NCBI GenBank assembly: GCA_052400685.1
Contig: JBQTGJ010000003.1
From: CAZHHH01 sp052400685
GTDB lineage: Bacteria > Bacteroidota > Bacteroidia > Bacteroidales > Marinilabiliaceae
DNA: 64,000 bases
Reading direction: 5' to 3' (one strand)
Shown: one piece after another, positions 49,385-58,401 of the stretch
How positions within the stretch are numbered: position 1 is the stretch's first letter
Layout: every line of letters begins with the position of its first letter
Made by a program: the position numbers and the translations under genes
Notes under the pieces: generated by a model
Seen by the model: the letters and a program-made list of their open reading frames with translations, nothing else
The model's database searches: none
Told to the model about the DNA's origin: nothing

Positions 49385-50452
49385 ATGTTGAAAGTTTTAG
49401 TCATAAACCCAGGTTCCACATCAACTAAAATCGCTGTTTATGAGGATAGCAAAGTTTTGTTATTAAAAACGTTAAGGCATTTTTCGCAAGAGATTGATCA
49501 ATTTAAGAATATTCCCTCTCAGTTTGAATTTCGTCGAGAGGCGATACTAAAAGAATTGGAAACGGCTGATATTGATATTAATGAATTAAAAGGTGTAATC
49601 GGTCGTGGGGGGTTGGTTCGTCCCATTGAATCGGGGGTTTATGAGGTGAATGACGCTTTACGAACCGATTTAATTAACGGCATAATGGGACAGCATGCCA
49701 GTAATTTGGGAGGTTTGATTGCTCATGATATTGCCAAAGGAATAGATGGCTGTCGTGCTTTTATTGCCGATCCGGTAGTCGTTGATGAATTGGAAGAGGT
49801 GGCCCGTATAACGGGGCATCCACTGATGCCTCGCGAATCGAAGTTTCATGCATTAAATCAAAAAGCGGTGGCTCGTAAGTTCGCGGCTTCCATTGAACAG
49901 CCCTACGAGGCGTTGAATTTAATTGTAGCACATTTGGGGGGCGGTATTTCGGTAGGTGCTCATCGTAAAGGGCGAATTATTGATGTTAATAATGCATTAG
50001 ATGGCTTTGGTCCTTTTGCGCCGGAGAGAGCTGGTACGGTACCGGCTGGCCGACTGATTGATGTTTGCTACAGCGGTAAATATACCATCGAAGAGGTGAA
50101 AGCTATGATTACCGGGAAAGGGGGCCTTGTGGCTCATCTGGGAACGAATCAGGCTCATATTGTGGCCGAATGGGCCAATGCGGGTAACGAAAAAGCACGT
50201 CTGATTTTATATGCCATGGCGTATCAGGTGGCTAAAGCGGTTGGCGCTCAATGGGCCGTTCTCAAAGGCGAGGTCGATGGCATTATTTTAACCGGAGGAA
50301 TGGCTCAAAATAAAATGGTTGTGGGCTTTATACGTGAGCATATTAACTGTTTTGGCAAAATCACAATATACCCTGGCGAGGATGAAATGGAAGCCTTGAA
50401 TATGAATGCTCTGGAAGTTTTAAAGGGTGAGAGGACCTGTAAGATCTATTAA
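49385..50452 (+). CDS. buk: Butyrate kinase
   Basis: A 355-residue acetokinase-family enzyme that makes ATP and butyrate (or a branched-chain acid) from the acyl phosphate. The N-terminal VLVINPGSTSTKIAVYED, GVIGRGGLVRPIESGVYEVN, MPRESKFHALNQKAVAR, AHLGGGISVGAHRKGRIIDV, APERAGTVPAGRL and ILTGGMAQNK are diagnostic of Buk. Together with ptb it completes a second substrate-level phosphorylation route next to pta-ackA. Bacteria with both pairs in one cluster typically ferment sugars or amino acids to mixed acids; the end product here is inference. Confidence 0.95.
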   Translation: MLKVLVINPGSTSTKIAVYEDSKVLLLKTLRHFSQEIDQFKNIPSQFEFRREAILKELETADIDINELKGVIGRGGLVRPIESGVYEVNDALRTDLINGIMGQHASNLGGLIAHDIAKGIDGCRAFIADPVVVDELEEVARITGHPLMPRESKFHALNQKAVARKFAASIEQPYEALNLIVAHLGGGISVGAHRKGRIIDVNNALDGFGPFAPERAGTVPAGRLIDVCYSGKYTIEEVKAMITGKGGLVAHLGTNQAHIVAEWANAGNEKARLILYAMAYQVAKAVGAQWAVLKGEVDGIILTGGMAQNKMVVGFIREHINCFGKITIYPGEDEMEALNMNALEVLKGERTCKIY

Positions 50453-50547
50453 CCATTTTTCCGTTGATTTGAATTTTGTAGGAATAGATAGTACATTACT
50501 TGCCTATTATGTCAGGCGTTTAGATAAAAATGGTATAGCTATTTGAC

Positions 50548-51006
50548 TTAATCAGATCCACTTTGTTTAACTCTCAAAGGCTGGTTTGGTTCTGTACCTT
50601 TTATTTGTTGTAAATAAAGGTTTAAACCGGATAGAATCAGTAGAGTTAAAGATAAAAGGGGAAGTTTACTTTCAAATGGCAATAGACTTGCAGGGACATT
50701 GGGATGTAGGTGTATATATATGGCTAACACCATGATTGGAAAAACCATGATATAACCGATGTAGAAAAGCTGGTTGCCTAAATTTGGAGGGAATTTTTTC
50801 CAGAAATATAAAAGGCTATAGAGTAATATCCCGGTTAAAATTTCACTCGACTGATCAATTATAAAACTTAGGTGTGGAAAAGGAAGTCCACTTTTTTCTA
50901 TCTGAATCGTAAACATTGTCTTAAAAGGATCGCTAAATTTTAGCAATCCGGGAATGAGGAGAAAAAATGCCACAATGCTGGTGATTGTTTTTTGTAAGTT
51001 GGTCAT
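50548..51006 (-). CDS. DoxX-like small integral membrane protein
   Basis: A 152-residue protein with four hydrophobic segments (about 8-24, 52-70, 80-100 and 115-132). The opening IVAFFLLIPGLLKFSDP followed by SEILTGILLYSLLYF resembles DoxX/DoxX-like membrane proteins, which associate with respiratory or thiol redox functions. No catalytic residues are visible. It stands alone on the minus strand, convergent with buk. Confidence 0.6.
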   Translation of the reverse strand: MTNLQKTITSIVAFFLLIPGLLKFSDPFKTMFTIQIEKSGLPFPHLSFIIDQSSEILTGILLYSLLYFWKKFPPNLGNQLFYIGYIMVFPIMVLAIYIHLHPNVPASLLPFESKLPLLSLTLLILSGLNLYLQQIKGTEPNQPLRVKQSGSD

Positions 51007-51461
51007 TGTGTTGTTTTTTAGTTGTGTGTAAATATTTATGAAAGTAACGAAATCAGTAATATTCTTAGACTGATATTATACAGCTGAAAACCAGGTGCTT
51101 TTCAGTAGAGTTGTCTTTTTTTAATGAGGATATTTGACTTTCAATGCTGCAAATTTATTACATTTTAATGAAGAATATATGAATCAAAAGTTCGGATATA
51201 TGGATGATTAGTTCATCTATGTGAATCTTATATTATGCATCTATTAAACAAGTTGGTGATATCTGTTGCTTTTAATAGAAGATGATATTCGCCAATACTG
51301 CCAGAAACTTTGGCAGCAGACTAGGAAGCTGCATTTTTAAGGCTTGCGATGATTGAAAAATGTGAGTTTCCTGATGTAAATAACTATTTTTCGAGAGATC
51401 GTAACGAAATTTTTCTTTTGCTGACATTGTTCATCAGCGTAAATGGATATACTGAATTAGT
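51007..51461. other. Intergenic region with a dispersed repeat
   Basis: 455 bp between divergent genes, with a repeat copy at 51330-51428. The remainder has no recognisable feature; the Crp-family gene promoter is expected within the last 40 bp but no full consensus box was found. Confidence 0.5.
51330..51428 (+). repeat. Dispersed intergenic palindromic repeat, copy 12
   Basis: TTTAAGGCTTGCGATGATTG, then ATGTAAATAACTATTTTTCG, AGATCGTAACG and TTTGCTGACA follow the family order. Confidence 0.6.
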
Positions 51462-52136
51462 ATGACTGATACCATAGAATTACTGAAGCATACGCTTCTT
51501 TTTAGGGGTATTGAGGCGTCTGATTTAATCGAATTACTTCAGAATAACTCGATAATGACGAAGGAATATCCCGCTGAACAAATTTTGGTGACGGCGGGAG
51601 AAATTTGCCGTTCGCTTCAAGTGGTGCTGAAAGGTTCGGTACGGGGAGAGATGCTTGACGCCTCAGGTAAAATCCTAAAGATTGAAGATATTAGCCCTGG
51701 ACGTCCTTTGGCGGTCGCATTTTTATTTGGAGCCAAAAATTATTATCCGGTTTCTATAACAACCAATGAGCCGACGCTGATGGCTGTTATTTCACGTGAG
51801 TTGGTATTAACCATGATGCAGCAAAATGTCCGTTTCTTAGTTAACTATCTAAATGCCGTCTCTAACCGGGCTCAATTTTTGTCTGATAAGTTGTCGTTTT
51901 TATCGTTTAGAAGTATTAAAAGCAAACTGGCCAATTATATTTTAAACCTGAATCAGGTAAATGAATGGGTAGTATTGCCGGTCCCTCATTCGGTGTTGGC
52001 TAATTTGTTTGGTGTAGCGCGACCTTCTTTGAGCCGGGCACTGCGCGAAATGCATAATGCACGTGTTCTTGAGGTGAATGGGAAAATGGTGAAAATTGTT
52101 GACCGTCAACGATTGGTTAATTATTTGAATGAGTGA
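51462..52136 (+). CDS. Crp/Fnr-family transcriptional regulator
   Basis: A 224-residue regulator with an N-terminal cyclic-nucleotide-binding-like beta-barrel (about 20-125; YPAEQILVTAGEICRSLQVV, VVLKGSVRGEM) and a C-terminal winged helix (VLPVPHSVLANLFGVARPSL, RALREMHNARVLEVNGKMV). The Arg/Ser pair of the cAMP pocket is absent and no Cys cluster for a 4Fe-4S centre is seen, so the effector is unknown. Related Bacteroidota proteins respond to nitrosative or redox stress; that is only an analogy. It is monocistronic with its own terminator. Confidence 0.88.
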   Translation: MTDTIELLKHTLLFRGIEASDLIELLQNNSIMTKEYPAEQILVTAGEICRSLQVVLKGSVRGEMLDASGKILKIEDISPGRPLAVAFLFGAKNYYPVSITTNEPTLMAVISRELVLTMMQQNVRFLVNYLNAVSNRAQFLSDKLSFLSFRSIKSKLANYILNLNQVNEWVVLPVPHSVLANLFGVARPSLSRALREMHNARVLEVNGKMVKIVDRQRLVNYLNE

Positions 52137-52167
52137 TTTTAACTCTTTTAAGAAAAGTTCAATATGA

Positions 52168-52204
52168 AAAAAGACAGAAAACATTTTTTGTTTCCTGTCT
52201 TTTT
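52168..52204. terminator. Bidirectional terminator between Crp-like gene and ABC operon
   Basis: AAAAAGACAGAAAACA and TGTTTCCTGTCTTTTT form a 16-bp stem with one mismatch, A run on one side and T run on the other. Confidence 0.85.
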
Positions 52205-52228
52205 GATTGATTGCAGCAGTGATCGATA

Positions 52229-53257
52229 TTACCTGGACCTGACTTCTCGTCGCATGAAGGTATAATAACCAAGCGCAAATAAAACAATACTTCCTGCTAT
52301 TAACCCGGTAACCTGAGGCCATACCATCAGCAAACTCTGACCAATTGGTAAAGGTGTTGGTAAAGTGCCCTGCACCTGTTCCATCGTTAATGCACCGGTA
52401 CTGCGAACGGTTGGGATCAGCAGTATGTCTGTGGCTTCATTAAACAGATAAATGGGGTTGATACGCATCAGGTTTAGTATGAAATTTTTAAAAGCGACAG
52501 CCTGTGCTTCACTGAATAGTCTTTTAGGTGCCAGTCCTTTGGCCAACAAATTGACAATCATGTTATAAAAGATGCTGAAAAATAACCAGATGGATAACCC
52601 TGCCAGCGCTGATGTTGATGCTTGTCGGAATTTGATGGAAAAGAACAACGACAGGTTGAGCCACAGTGCCACAAAGCATATGCTGATAATCAAAAAGCTA
52701 ATGATGCGAAGTATTTCGTCGGGTGTTGGCGGAATACCAATGGCTATCAGTCCCCAGCCAACAACCAATAATACCAAAGCCGTCAGAAGTGCACTTACGA
52801 TGGCCAGCGATGCCATAAATTTGGAATTAATGACATAATCGCGATAAATAGGTTGGCTGAGGATTCGACTCAGCGTACCACGGTTATATTCTGAATTGAT
52901 GGCATCAAAACCAAGGCCTATACCCAGCAAGGGACCCAGAAACCCGATAAATACCGTGAACGATGGCAGTGTGCCATCTGAAAGGGTAAACAGTTTTAGA
53001 AAAAAGAAAGCACCGTTGGCCAGTTCTTTTGCCGGGACTTTGCCGATTTGTGTCAATGCGGCATACATAGATCCCATGCATGTGAGTGCTATAATGCCTA
53101 TCAGTATTATGAAACGCCAGCTTCGAATCTGATCTGACATCTCTTTTTGAATCATAGTCCATAACGGATGCCGATTGAGCGTATCTCCTTTTTTGCTTTT
53201 TCTGAAAATCCATTTGGTTCCCATGTTGTTATGAGTCAATGGTAGTACTTTATTCAT
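52229..53257 (-). CDS. ABC transporter permease (ABC-2 type)
   Basis: A 342-residue membrane protein with an N-terminal cytoplasmic stretch, one span near residue 50 (FIILIGIIALTCMGSMYAAL), a large extracytoplasmic loop, then five more spans and a final one near 320. GLGFDAINSEYNRGTLSRIL and SQPIYRDYVINSKFM are the conserved signature of gliding-type/ABC-2 permeases. ATG 53257 overlaps the ATPase stop by eight bases and has GGAGA upstream, so translation is coupled. Substrate unknown. Confidence 0.85.
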   Translation of the reverse strand: MNKVLPLTHNNMGTKWIFRKSKKGDTLNRHPLWTMIQKEMSDQIRSWRFIILIGIIALTCMGSMYAALTQIGKVPAKELANGAFFFLKLFTLSDGTLPSFTVFIGFLGPLLGIGLGFDAINSEYNRGTLSRILSQPIYRDYVINSKFMASLAIVSALLTALVLLVVGWGLIAIGIPPTPDEILRIISFLIISICFVALWLNLSLFFSIKFRQASTSALAGLSIWLFFSIFYNMIVNLLAKGLAPKRLFSEAQAVAFKNFILNLMRINPIYLFNEATDILLIPTVRSTGALTMEQVQGTLPTPLPIGQSLLMVWPQVTGLIAGSIVLFALGYYTFMRREVRSR

Positions 53258-54005
53258 GGTCTGATTCTCCTTCAAAAAAATGGTTATAGATTGCATCCAG
53301 CGACTGGCCTGCATTGCCAAAAATTTGCTGTGACAGACTCTTTATATCACCAGTCGCCATTAATCGACCTTTTACAAAAATGCCCACCCGATCGCACACT
53401 TGTTCTACTTGATTCAGATTGTGTGATGAAAAAAGGACTGTGAGACCTTCTTCATCTCTGAGACGAACAATTAATTCCAAAAAAGCCTTTACGCCCTGTG
53501 GGTCGATGCCGGAGGTGGGTTCATCCAGCACAACGACTTTTGGCGCCTTGATGAGTACATCGGCTAACCCTAAACGTTGACGCATACCTCGCGAATAAGT
53601 GCCTGTTTTTTGGTCGGTGGCTTTTGATAGCCCAACACGGTCGAGGAGCTCCAATGCGCGTTCTTTTGCCACACGATCAGGTATACTGTTAAGGCGTGCT
53701 GTATACATCAGGTTTTCCAATCCTGTTCGGTCATCGTAGAAACCCACATCTTCGGGCAGATAGCCGGTTTGTTGTTTTACTTCCACCGGCTGACGCGTTG
53801 GGTCTAAACCGCAAACTTCAGCCGTACCTTCAGTGGGCTCTGTCATGCCCAGCATCATCAGTATGGTGGTGGACTTTCCCGCACCGTTCGATCCCAATAA
53901 TCCGAATATTTCACCTTTACGGATGTCAAGATTCAAATGATCGACAGCTGTAAAGCCTTTGTATTTTTTAGAAAGTCTTTTTAATGTGATAATGTTATCT
54001 GTCAT
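53250..54005 (-). CDS. ABC transporter ATP-binding protein
   Basis: A 251-residue ATPase with Walker A GSNGAGKST, the Q-loop, signature YSRGMRQRLGLADVL, Walker B VVVLDEPTSGIDP and the H-loop SSHN, all intact. It powers the export permease encoded next. It starts three bases after the stop of the NEW3-domain gene, so all three genes are one transcript. Confidence 0.95.
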   Translation of the reverse strand: MTDNIITLKRLSKKYKGFTAVDHLNLDIRKGEIFGLLGSNGAGKSTTILMMLGMTEPTEGTAEVCGLDPTRQPVEVKQQTGYLPEDVGFYDDRTGLENLMYTARLNSIPDRVAKERALELLDRVGLSKATDQKTGTYSRGMRQRLGLADVLIKAPKVVVLDEPTSGIDPQGVKAFLELIVRLRDEEGLTVLFSSHNLNQVEQVCDRVGIFVKGRLMATGDIKSLSQQIFGNAGQSLDAIYNHFFEGESDHE

Positions 54006-54008
54006 ATT

Positions 54009-55157
54009 TTACCTCCTTCCAAATTTCCTGAACAGATACCAGACACCCGCCAGAGCTGCCAAAATAATAATGACGCCTATCCATCCCCAAATCATAGGAG
54101 TTTTTATCATGACACGGTAAGATACTTTTGAAGTTGCTTCAGGTGTTTTGGATTCTATTTTAGCAATATAGTCGCCTGGAATTGCATTTTTATGCGATTT
54201 CAGTGTCGCATTAACAGTGGCTGAAGAGCCAGGGCGAATGGTGTCAATTTTTGCCGGTTTAAAGGCCATCTCCCAATTGGAAGGCAGAGAGGATTTCATC
54301 TCTACATCGGTCAAATCTGAAGAACCGGTATTACGAATCATAAGTTGTAATTCCTTTTCTTTGCCGGCAGTCAGTTTTGTGCTTAATAATCCTGCTGGGG
54401 TGGTAAGTTCGATGTCGTACGAACCGGTTACAACAGCTTCCAGTTTTAGGTTTGCGGAAGTGGAGCCTGTTAAAGCTCTGACAGGAATTTTATAGGTGCC
54501 GGCACTGACATGCGCCGAAGGTTTGAGCTCTATGGTGACTTCCTTCGTGCTGTTGGGCTCCATTTCAACGGCTGTCACGGCTTTATAGTCGGCTTTAAAG
54601 GTAAGCGACCAGCCACGCGGCGCATCGCCCATTAAAGCATAGTGTTGCGTCTCGGCGGTACGATTGCGCAATGTCGCTTTATAGGAAAAGGTAGAGGTGC
54701 TATTGCCCTGCATGTTGGCTTGAGTGGTAGTAAACTCTGTTTCGTCCGATCCTTTTTCTGTGATTCTGACAACCAATGGAAGACTGGTACTGCTGGCTTT
54801 TAGGTAAAATGAATGATCTCCTTTATTAACCTGAAAGGGGACTTCTATTTTCAGATTCAGCGTCTTTTTTTCACCTGGTAATACTGCTATGTTATTAATA
54901 ATGTAGGCCCCCGATTTTAAGGTGTATCGCCAACCTCGTGGTAAATGACTGATTACGAGTGATTCATTTTTTAAAACCTCACTTTTGTTGATGACATCGA
55001 TTGTATAATCGATGGTCGCTCCGGGCGCTACTGATATTTTAGTGTTGGGAGTGTAAAGAATAAGGTTGTCAACAGCCCATGCTGCCGAAGAATTTAAAAT
55101 CATCAACCCAATAATTAACGGCATTTTCATGCTTTGAACAAGTTTTTTTACTTTCAT
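54009..55157 (-). CDS. NEW3-domain periplasmic protein anchored in the membrane
   Basis: A 382-residue protein: signal peptide (MKMPLIIGLMILNSSAAWA region), three Ig-like NEW3-type beta domains (patterns such as SHLPRGWRYTLKSGAYIINN, GDAPRGWSLTFKADYKAV and SSLPSNWEMAFKPAKIDT) and a C-terminal membrane span (WGWIGVIIILAALAGVWYLF) with basic tail. Such proteins form the extracytoplasmic part next to ABC exporters. The gene begins the operon with ATPase and permease. The Shine-Dalgarno GGAGGA sits 8 bases before the ATG. Confidence 0.85.
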   Translation of the reverse strand: MKVKKLVQSMKMPLIIGLMILNSSAAWAVDNLILYTPNTKISVAPGATIDYTIDVINKSEVLKNESLVISHLPRGWRYTLKSGAYIINNIAVLPGEKKTLNLKIEVPFQVNKGDHSFYLKASSTSLPLVVRITEKGSDETEFTTTQANMQGNSTSTFSYKATLRNRTAETQHYALMGDAPRGWSLTFKADYKAVTAVEMEPNSTKEVTIELKPSAHVSAGTYKIPVRALTGSTSANLKLEAVVTGSYDIELTTPAGLLSTKLTAGKEKELQLMIRNTGSSDLTDVEMKSSLPSNWEMAFKPAKIDTIRPGSSATVNATLKSHKNAIPGDYIAKIESKTPEATSKVSYRVMIKTPMIWGWIGVIIILAALAGVWYLFRKFGRR

Positions 55158-55466
55158 AAAAATATCCTCCTTAATTTTTTTAATAATTATGGGGCTCTAC
55201 AACAATTTTTGTACAATTTGAAGAAATTTGATTGTTAAATTTTTTTAAATACCAGCTGTTTTAACATTTAAGACACTTGTTGTAAGTGTTGTTGCTATTG
55301 GAATACCTCCTTTTCTTTGTAAAACGGGTTGTTAAAATATCTGTATCGTATATGTGGATGTCAGACATTCAATATCTGGGCTTTTTATGCTATAGGTTTG
55401 AGATATTTCACTTCATTATCGTTCATTTTCGGTTATATTTGTGAGATCAATGTATTTAAAAGGATT
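55158..55466. other. Intergenic region between the NEW3 operon and folP
   Basis: 309 bp with divergent promoters. Two -7-like boxes face folP: TAGGTTTG at 55393-55400 and TATATTTG at 55434-55441. Confidence 0.5.
55434..55441 (+). promoter_or_regulatory. Candidate -7 box of folP
   Basis: TATATTTG, 26 bp before the ATG at 55467, matches TAnnTTTG. A second match lies 41 bp further upstream. Confidence 0.4.
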
Positions 55467-56348
55467 ATGATACTATCGGCAGATGAAATAGAACCTTTTC
55501 TAAATAGGAAAAAAGATATTAATTGCAGGGGACGTCTGGTGGATTTATCATCGCCTAGAGTTATGGGTATTGTTAATGTTACGCCTGATTCGTTTTACCC
55601 GGCCAGCCGAATGAAGAGTCTTGATGATGTGATGCGGCGTGTTGAAGAAGTTTTAAAGCAAGGTGGCGATATGGTTGATTTGGGCGCTTTTTCTTCCCGT
55701 CCCGGAGCAGAGTATATTTCGGCCGAAAAAGAAATGTCTCGTTTGGTACCTGCTGTTCAGCTTGTTCGCAAGCATTTTCCTGATATTGTTATTTCGGTTG
55801 ATACATTTCGGGCAGATGTGGCTGAAAAGGCGGTGAACGATGGCGGAGCTGATATAATAAACGATATTGCGGGCGGCGAAATGGATACGCTGATGTTTGA
55901 CACGGTGGCCAGGTTAAACGTGCCTTATATTTTAATGCACATGCAGGGTACACCTCAGGATATGCAAAATGCACCTTATTATAAGGATGTAACCGCCGAA
56001 GTATCATTGTCGTTGGCGCGTCGGGTCGATATTCTTAGATCTGCGGGCGTCAAGGATATTATTATAGATCCCGGATTCGGGTTTGGAAAAACGATCAACC
56101 ATAATTTTCAATTGTTGGATGAAATGGATCAACTGGGTTATTTTCAATTGCCTATTCTGGTCGGGTTGTCTCGTAAATCAATGATTTACAAATTGCTGAA
56201 TACCGATTCGGAAGGCGCCCTGAATGGTACATCCGTTTTAAATACCATTGCTTTATCAAAAGGGGCTGACATTTTACGTGTGCACGATGTGAAAGAAGCA
56301 GTGGAGTGTGTGAAGCTATGGTCGCAATTAAAAAATAGAGAGGCATAA
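55467..56348 (+). CDS. folP: Dihydropteroate synthase
   Basis: A 293-residue enzyme condensing pterin diphosphate with p-aminobenzoate in folate synthesis, the target of sulfonamides. ATG 55467, with AAAGGA upstream, is preferred over the much longer frame. Signatures: MGIVNVTPDSFYPAS, GADMVDLGAFSSRPG-like GGDMVDLGAFSSRPGAE, SVDTFRADVAEKAV, INDIAGG, MHMQGTP and IIDPGFGFGKTINHN, VGLSRKSMIY. It lies 14 bp from cdaA, a pair often conserved in Bacteroidota. Confidence 0.96.
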   Translation: MILSADEIEPFLNRKKDINCRGRLVDLSSPRVMGIVNVTPDSFYPASRMKSLDDVMRRVEEVLKQGGDMVDLGAFSSRPGAEYISAEKEMSRLVPAVQLVRKHFPDIVISVDTFRADVAEKAVNDGGADIINDIAGGEMDTLMFDTVARLNVPYILMHMQGTPQDMQNAPYYKDVTAEVSLSLARRVDILRSAGVKDIIIDPGFGFGKTINHNFQLLDEMDQLGYFQLPILVGLSRKSMIYKLLNTDSEGALNGTSVLNTIALSKGADILRVHDVKEAVECVKLWSQLKNREA

Positions 56349-56362
56349 CTAAAGAATTTACT

Positions 56363-57145
56363 ATGACTTTTCTCGATATTCGGTTTATCGATATTATTGA
56401 TATTGTTTTGGTGGCTTACCTGATGTTTAAGCTGTATAAGCTGATAAAAGGTACGGTGGCCCTTAATATTTTTATAGGCATATTTGTTTTTATTGTTTTG
56501 TGGCTGATGATAAAGGCATTAAATATGCAATTGTCGGCAACCATTCTCGATAATTTTGTGAATGTTGGAGTATTGGCAATTATTGTTGTGTTTCAGCAGG
56601 AAATCAGGCGTTTCCTTTTGATGATAGGAAGTCGTTATAATTTGTCGCATCGCTTTTCGTTTGAAAAATTGTTTGAGAGCAAGTCGCCCGGGATTATGAA
56701 TTTTTATATCAGCCCTTTGATACGGGCCTGTGAAGATTTTTCCAAATCACGCACAGGTGCCCTTATTGTCATTACGCGTCAAAGTGAACTGGTTGATTAT
56801 GTTCAGACCGGAGAATTGTTGAATGCTGTTATTTCAAAGCAGTTGCTTAAATCTATTTTTTTTAAAAATAGTCCCTTACACGATGGGGCTGTCATAATCA
56901 GTCAGAGTAAAATAAAAGCCGCAGGATGTATTTTACCTGTCTCGCAAAATATGGAGTTGCCCAAGCATTTGGGGTTGCGTCATCGGGCCGCTATGGGAAT
57001 TACCGAAGCCACTGACGCCACCACTATTGTTGTGTCGGAAGAGACGGGGCGTATCTCTTTATTTCGCAATGGCCGCGGTGAATACAATTTATCGTCCGAT
57101 GAGCTTGAGAAACGTTTATCGGAAGGCGATGAAAGGGATAAATAG
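56363..57145 (+). CDS. cdaA: Diadenylate cyclase
   Basis: A 260-residue membrane enzyme that makes cyclic di-AMP from two ATP. Three N-terminal membrane segments (about 10-28, 33-52, 58-78) precede the DisA-N catalytic domain, where KNSPLHDGAVII supplies the DGA motif and LGLRHRAAMGITEATDA the RHR motif. Co-transcription with folP is likely from the 14-bp gap. Its stop codon (TAG at 57143-57145) forms the first bases of a dispersed repeat. Confidence 0.95.
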   Translation: MTFLDIRFIDIIDIVLVAYLMFKLYKLIKGTVALNIFIGIFVFIVLWLMIKALNMQLSATILDNFVNVGVLAIIVVFQQEIRRFLLMIGSRYNLSHRFSFEKLFESKSPGIMNFYISPLIRACEDFSKSRTGALIVITRQSELVDYVQTGELLNAVISKQLLKSIFFKNSPLHDGAVIISQSKIKAAGCILPVSQNMELPKHLGLRHRAAMGITEATDATTIVVSEETGRISLFRNGRGEYNLSSDELEKRLSEGDERDK

Positions 57146-57286
57146 TGTTTGTTCATAAGTAGAGAATTTGATCGAAAAAGTTCAAGTTTAAGACTTGCGA
57201 ACCCGATAAATATTAGTATACTGGTGTAAATAATTATTTTGAAAGCGTGCGTTGCGAAGGAAATGACGTTTCCTTGCCGACACTTA
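57144..57286 (+). repeat. Dispersed intergenic palindromic repeat, copy 13
   Basis: Starts AGTGTTTGTTCATAAG, has AAAAAGTTCAAGTTTAAGAC, ACTTGCGAA, GTGTAAATAATTATTTTG, AGCGTGCGTTGCGAAGG and ends CCTTGCCGACACTTAA. It directly precedes copy 14. Confidence 0.75.
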
Positions 57287-57290
57287 ATAA

Positions 57291-57435
57291 TGCTTGTCCA
57301 TAAACTAAGTGTTTAAAATATAAAGTTCAAATACAAGGCTTGCGAAGTCATAAAAATCAAGGAGCTAACTTTTCGTAAATGACTGTTTTTATGACAAGCG
57401 TAACGCAGAAGTTGGACTTTATAGACAAACACTAA
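57291..57435 (+). repeat. Dispersed intergenic palindromic repeat, copy 14 (near-consensus)
   Basis: Nearly identical to copy 4. Starts TGCTTGTCCATAAACTAAG, passes AAATATAAAGTTCAAATACA, GGCTTGCGAAGTCATAAAAA, TTTCGTAAATGACTGTTTTT, ATGACAAGCGTAACGCAGAA and ends TTTATAGACAAACACTAA. Outer and inner arms pair into a long imperfect hairpin. Confidence 0.9.
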
Positions 57436-57466
57436 CTAGTGTTGTTTTTATGAAAATTATTATTCA

Positions 57467-58339
57467 ATGAATTTGAAAGTTGCAATCTGTGGCGCTACAG
57501 GGTTAATAGGAAGACATTTAGGTGCCGAGATACGTTCTCTGGGCGGGACTTTGGTCCCTATTGGTCGGAAGGATTTGCAACAGGGCTTGCACCACTTAAT
57601 GGGTTGTCTGGAGTCTGTTGACGTCGTAGTAAATCTGGCTGGCGCCCCAATTCTGGGTCGTTGGACGCCTCGTCGCAAGCAGGATATTTTATCCAGCAGG
57701 ATTCAAACGACACGATTGCTGGTGGTTGCTATTAACAAGATGGAACGGGCACCTTCTGTTTTTATATCATCTTCGGCAGTTGGTATCTATAATAATATTG
57801 ATGTTCATGATGAGTTTTCATCTCAATTTGCCAATGATTTTTTATCAGACGTATGCCAATACTGGGAACAGGAGGCTTTTAAGCTGGATGCTTTACGCGT
57901 GCGCCTGGCTGTTTTTCGTTTTGGGGTGGTACTTTCTTCTAAAAATGGCGCTTTGAAACATATGTTGCTGCCTTTTCGACTCGGGTTGGGTGGCGTAATT
58001 GGTTCCGGAAAACAGATGTTTCCCTGGATTCATGTCACCGATGTAGTGAATGCCTTGGTCTGGGCTATGCGTACGCCTGAGGTGAAAGGCATTTATAATG
58101 CTGTATCACCTCAAATTGTTGATAACCAAACTTTCGCTATGACTTTGGGTGAGGTACTCAATCGCCCGGTTGTATTTAGCATTCCTCTTTGGTTGTTACA
58201 TCTTATTTTTGGTGAAGGCGCCGGGATATTGGTGGAAGGTCAACAGGTGATTCCGCATCGTTTGCTGGCCGATGGTTTTAGATTTTCATTTCCCGCGCTG
58301 GAACAAGCTTTATCCAATATCCTGAAAAAGTCCGGCTAG
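57467..58339 (+). CDS. TIGR01777-family NAD-dependent epimerase/dehydratase
   Basis: A 290-residue extended short-chain dehydrogenase. The N-terminal VAICGATGLIGRHLGAEIRS is the nucleotide loop; VNLAGAPILGRWTPRRKQDI and SRIQTTRLLV are the conserved TIGR01777 wording; a C-terminal extension (QALSNILKKSG) corresponds to the DUF1731 end. Physiological substrate is not known in this family (E. coli YfcH). It follows two dispersed repeats and precedes the acyltransferase by 62 bp. Confidence 0.85.
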   Translation: MNLKVAICGATGLIGRHLGAEIRSLGGTLVPIGRKDLQQGLHHLMGCLESVDVVVNLAGAPILGRWTPRRKQDILSSRIQTTRLLVVAINKMERAPSVFISSSAVGIYNNIDVHDEFSSQFANDFLSDVCQYWEQEAFKLDALRVRLAVFRFGVVLSSKNGALKHMLLPFRLGLGGVIGSGKQMFPWIHVTDVVNALVWAMRTPEVKGIYNAVSPQIVDNQTFAMTLGEVLNRPVVFSIPLWLLHLIFGEGAGILVEGQQVIPHRLLADGFRFSFPALEQALSNILKKSG

Positions 58340-58401
58340 GCTTGTTTTTGTAAATTGTAGTGTTTAAGAAAATTAAATTTGATAATAGAAAAATAATACT
58401 C

